Shown here in pieces: positions 63,301 to 64,000 of a stretch of 64,000 nt of DNA (position 1 is its first letter; each line of letters opens with the position of its first letter). The DNA comes from Clostridia bacterium (GTDB lineage: Bacteria; Bacillota; Clostridia; Lachnospirales; Lachnospiraceae), in the NCBI GenBank assembly GCA_003249225.1, contig QKJQ01000037.1:1-64000 (forward strand), read 5' to 3'. A program made the position numbers and the translations under genes. The notes under the pieces are model-generated. The model worked only from the letters and a program-made list of their open reading frames with translations. It did not search any database and was not told where the DNA came from.

Positions 63301-64000
63301 TTACTCTTCACTTGTTCGAGCGTCTGCTGTGTTTTCATCATCCCGAACTTCTGTGTATTCGGATTCGTTGATGTCTGATTTCTCTGCGTCATTCTTCACT
63401 GGATTTTCTTCCGGTTTCTTTTTTAGTCTTTCTGTAATGGAAGCTGTTACATCGATGCCGGTGGCATCCTGAATTCCGCTCATGATTTTTGTCATTGTAT
63501 TTGTTATGTCCCCGACCAGACGTGTGGTATTGCCTTCTCCGTACATTGTAATCTTATCTACTTTGGTCAAAGGTTCAGCTACATTCTTTGCGATTTCCGG
63601 CAGCTTATTCAGGAACATATCAATAACGGACGCTTCGCCCATCTTTGCCTGTGCTTCGGCTTTCTTTTCAACACCTTCTGCTTCTGCCAGGAGTTTTGCT
63701 TTCGTTGCACCGGCTTCTGCTTCACCGATTTTTGCAATACCGGTAGCTTTCTTCTCACTTTCATAAAGATCGGCATCCGCCTGGATTCGCTTTGCTTCGG
63801 CTTCCTGTTGCTTTTCGAATTTCTTGGCTTCCGCTTCTCTCATTCTCTTATAAAGTTCTGCATCTGCTTTCTTCTGTGCTGCATAAAGATCGGCATCAGC
63901 CTGCTTCTTAATTAAGGAATCAAGCTCTTTTTCTTTTACCTCTGCTTCTCTTTGCTTGAGGATAATTGCTTTCTCCTGTTTGGCAATGTCTGCTTCCGTT
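63301..64000 (-). CDS. Flotillin-family protein (5' end beyond window)
   Basis: The C-terminal 233 residues of an SPFH/flotillin protein; the gene continues past position 64000, and the frame is open to the edge. Seen are the Ala/Glu/Lys-rich coiled coil (EAEAKKFEKQQEAEAKR, ALYESEKKA-like repeats) and the family C-terminus with FLNKLPEIAKNVAEPLTKVDKITMYG. The acidic tail (EVRDDENTADARTSEE) is specific to this protein. Flotillins scaffold membrane microdomains. The ATG at 63843 is not the true start. The gene lies upstream of the receiver operon with a terminator between them. Confidence 0.9.
   Translation of the reverse strand, partial: TEADIAKQEKAIILKQREAEVKEKELDSLIKKQADADLYAAQKKADAELYKRMREAEAKKFEKQQEAEAKRIQADADLYESEKKATGIAKIGEAEAGATKAKLLAEAEGVEKKAEAQAKMGEASVIDMFLNKLPEIAKNVAEPLTKVDKITMYGEGNTTRLVGDITNTMTKIMSGIQDATGIDVTASITERLKKKPEENPVKNDAEKSDINESEYTEVRDDENTADARTSEE

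Overview
The window looks like a chromosomal segment from a Gram-positive anaerobe of the class Clostridia, most likely a Lachnospiraceae-type gut bacterium. This is an inference from gene content and style: strong AGGAGG ribosome sites, sigma-A-type promoters, a T-box leader, HemZ, a VOR-type 2-oxoacid:ferredoxin oxidoreductase, HelD, clostridial ABC exporters and moderate GC. No tRNA or rRNA gene, insertion sequence, integrase or CRISPR array was seen. Nearly every gene lies on the minus strand. The exceptions are the Gfo/Idh-like gene at 22966 and the phosphatase and UvsE genes at 44874-46808.

Layout. Positions 1-400 hold a minus-strand T-box leader, probably leucine-specific (CUC), for a synthetase gene lying off the left edge. 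Positions 571-8498 carry a housekeeping run, in transcription order apt, relA/spoT, an MBL-fold hydrolase, hemZ, a stand-alone HD-GYP protein and aspS. Next come an orphan phage-tail-like protein with its own promoter (8657-10804), hflX, and a MEMO-AMMECR1 fusion protein. A redox operon (13955-18270) encodes VOR delta, alpha, beta and gamma, then an FrhB-like Fe-S protein and a C_GCAxxG_C_C protein, with a P-loop ATPase just upstream at 18444. A large secreted transglutaminase-like protein follows. Then comes a small carbohydrate locus: an AraC regulator, a Gfo/Idh-like enzyme lacking the usual EKP motif, and a GH36 alpha-galactosidase.

Positions 26772-28846 hold a DnaJ-like, DUF5685 and zinc-ribbon operon. 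It is followed by an FtsX-type ABC system with a YhfC-like membrane protein, a membrane-bound chemoreceptor, and a TetR-controlled ABC-2 exporter whose upstream region carries a 17-bp perfect palindrome. A Sfp-type phosphopantetheinyl transferase, a pair resembling YdjG and YdjI of the Bacillus membrane-stress system, an acyl-ACP thioesterase, HelD, a phosphatase, UvsE and an aldo/keto reductase come next. A MarR-controlled heterodimeric multidrug ABC exporter sits at 48099-52314, with a seven-copy 15-bp tandem repeat upstream.

The right end carries a very large hybrid sensor kinase whose signal peptide is separated from the rest by a one-base shift in a run of six G, then mutY. It ends with an operon of a lone receiver protein, two unusual ABC exporters and a DUF1854 protein, followed by a flotillin cut by the window edge.

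The strongest leads are the G6 frameshift in the sensor kinase (55833-55838), the receiver/ABC/DUF1854 operon whose exporters carry an extra N-terminal domain and zinc ribbon (57265-63016), the tandem repeat before the MarR exporter operon, the orphan phage-tail-like protein, and the YdjG/YdjI-like pair with no PspA gene nearby.
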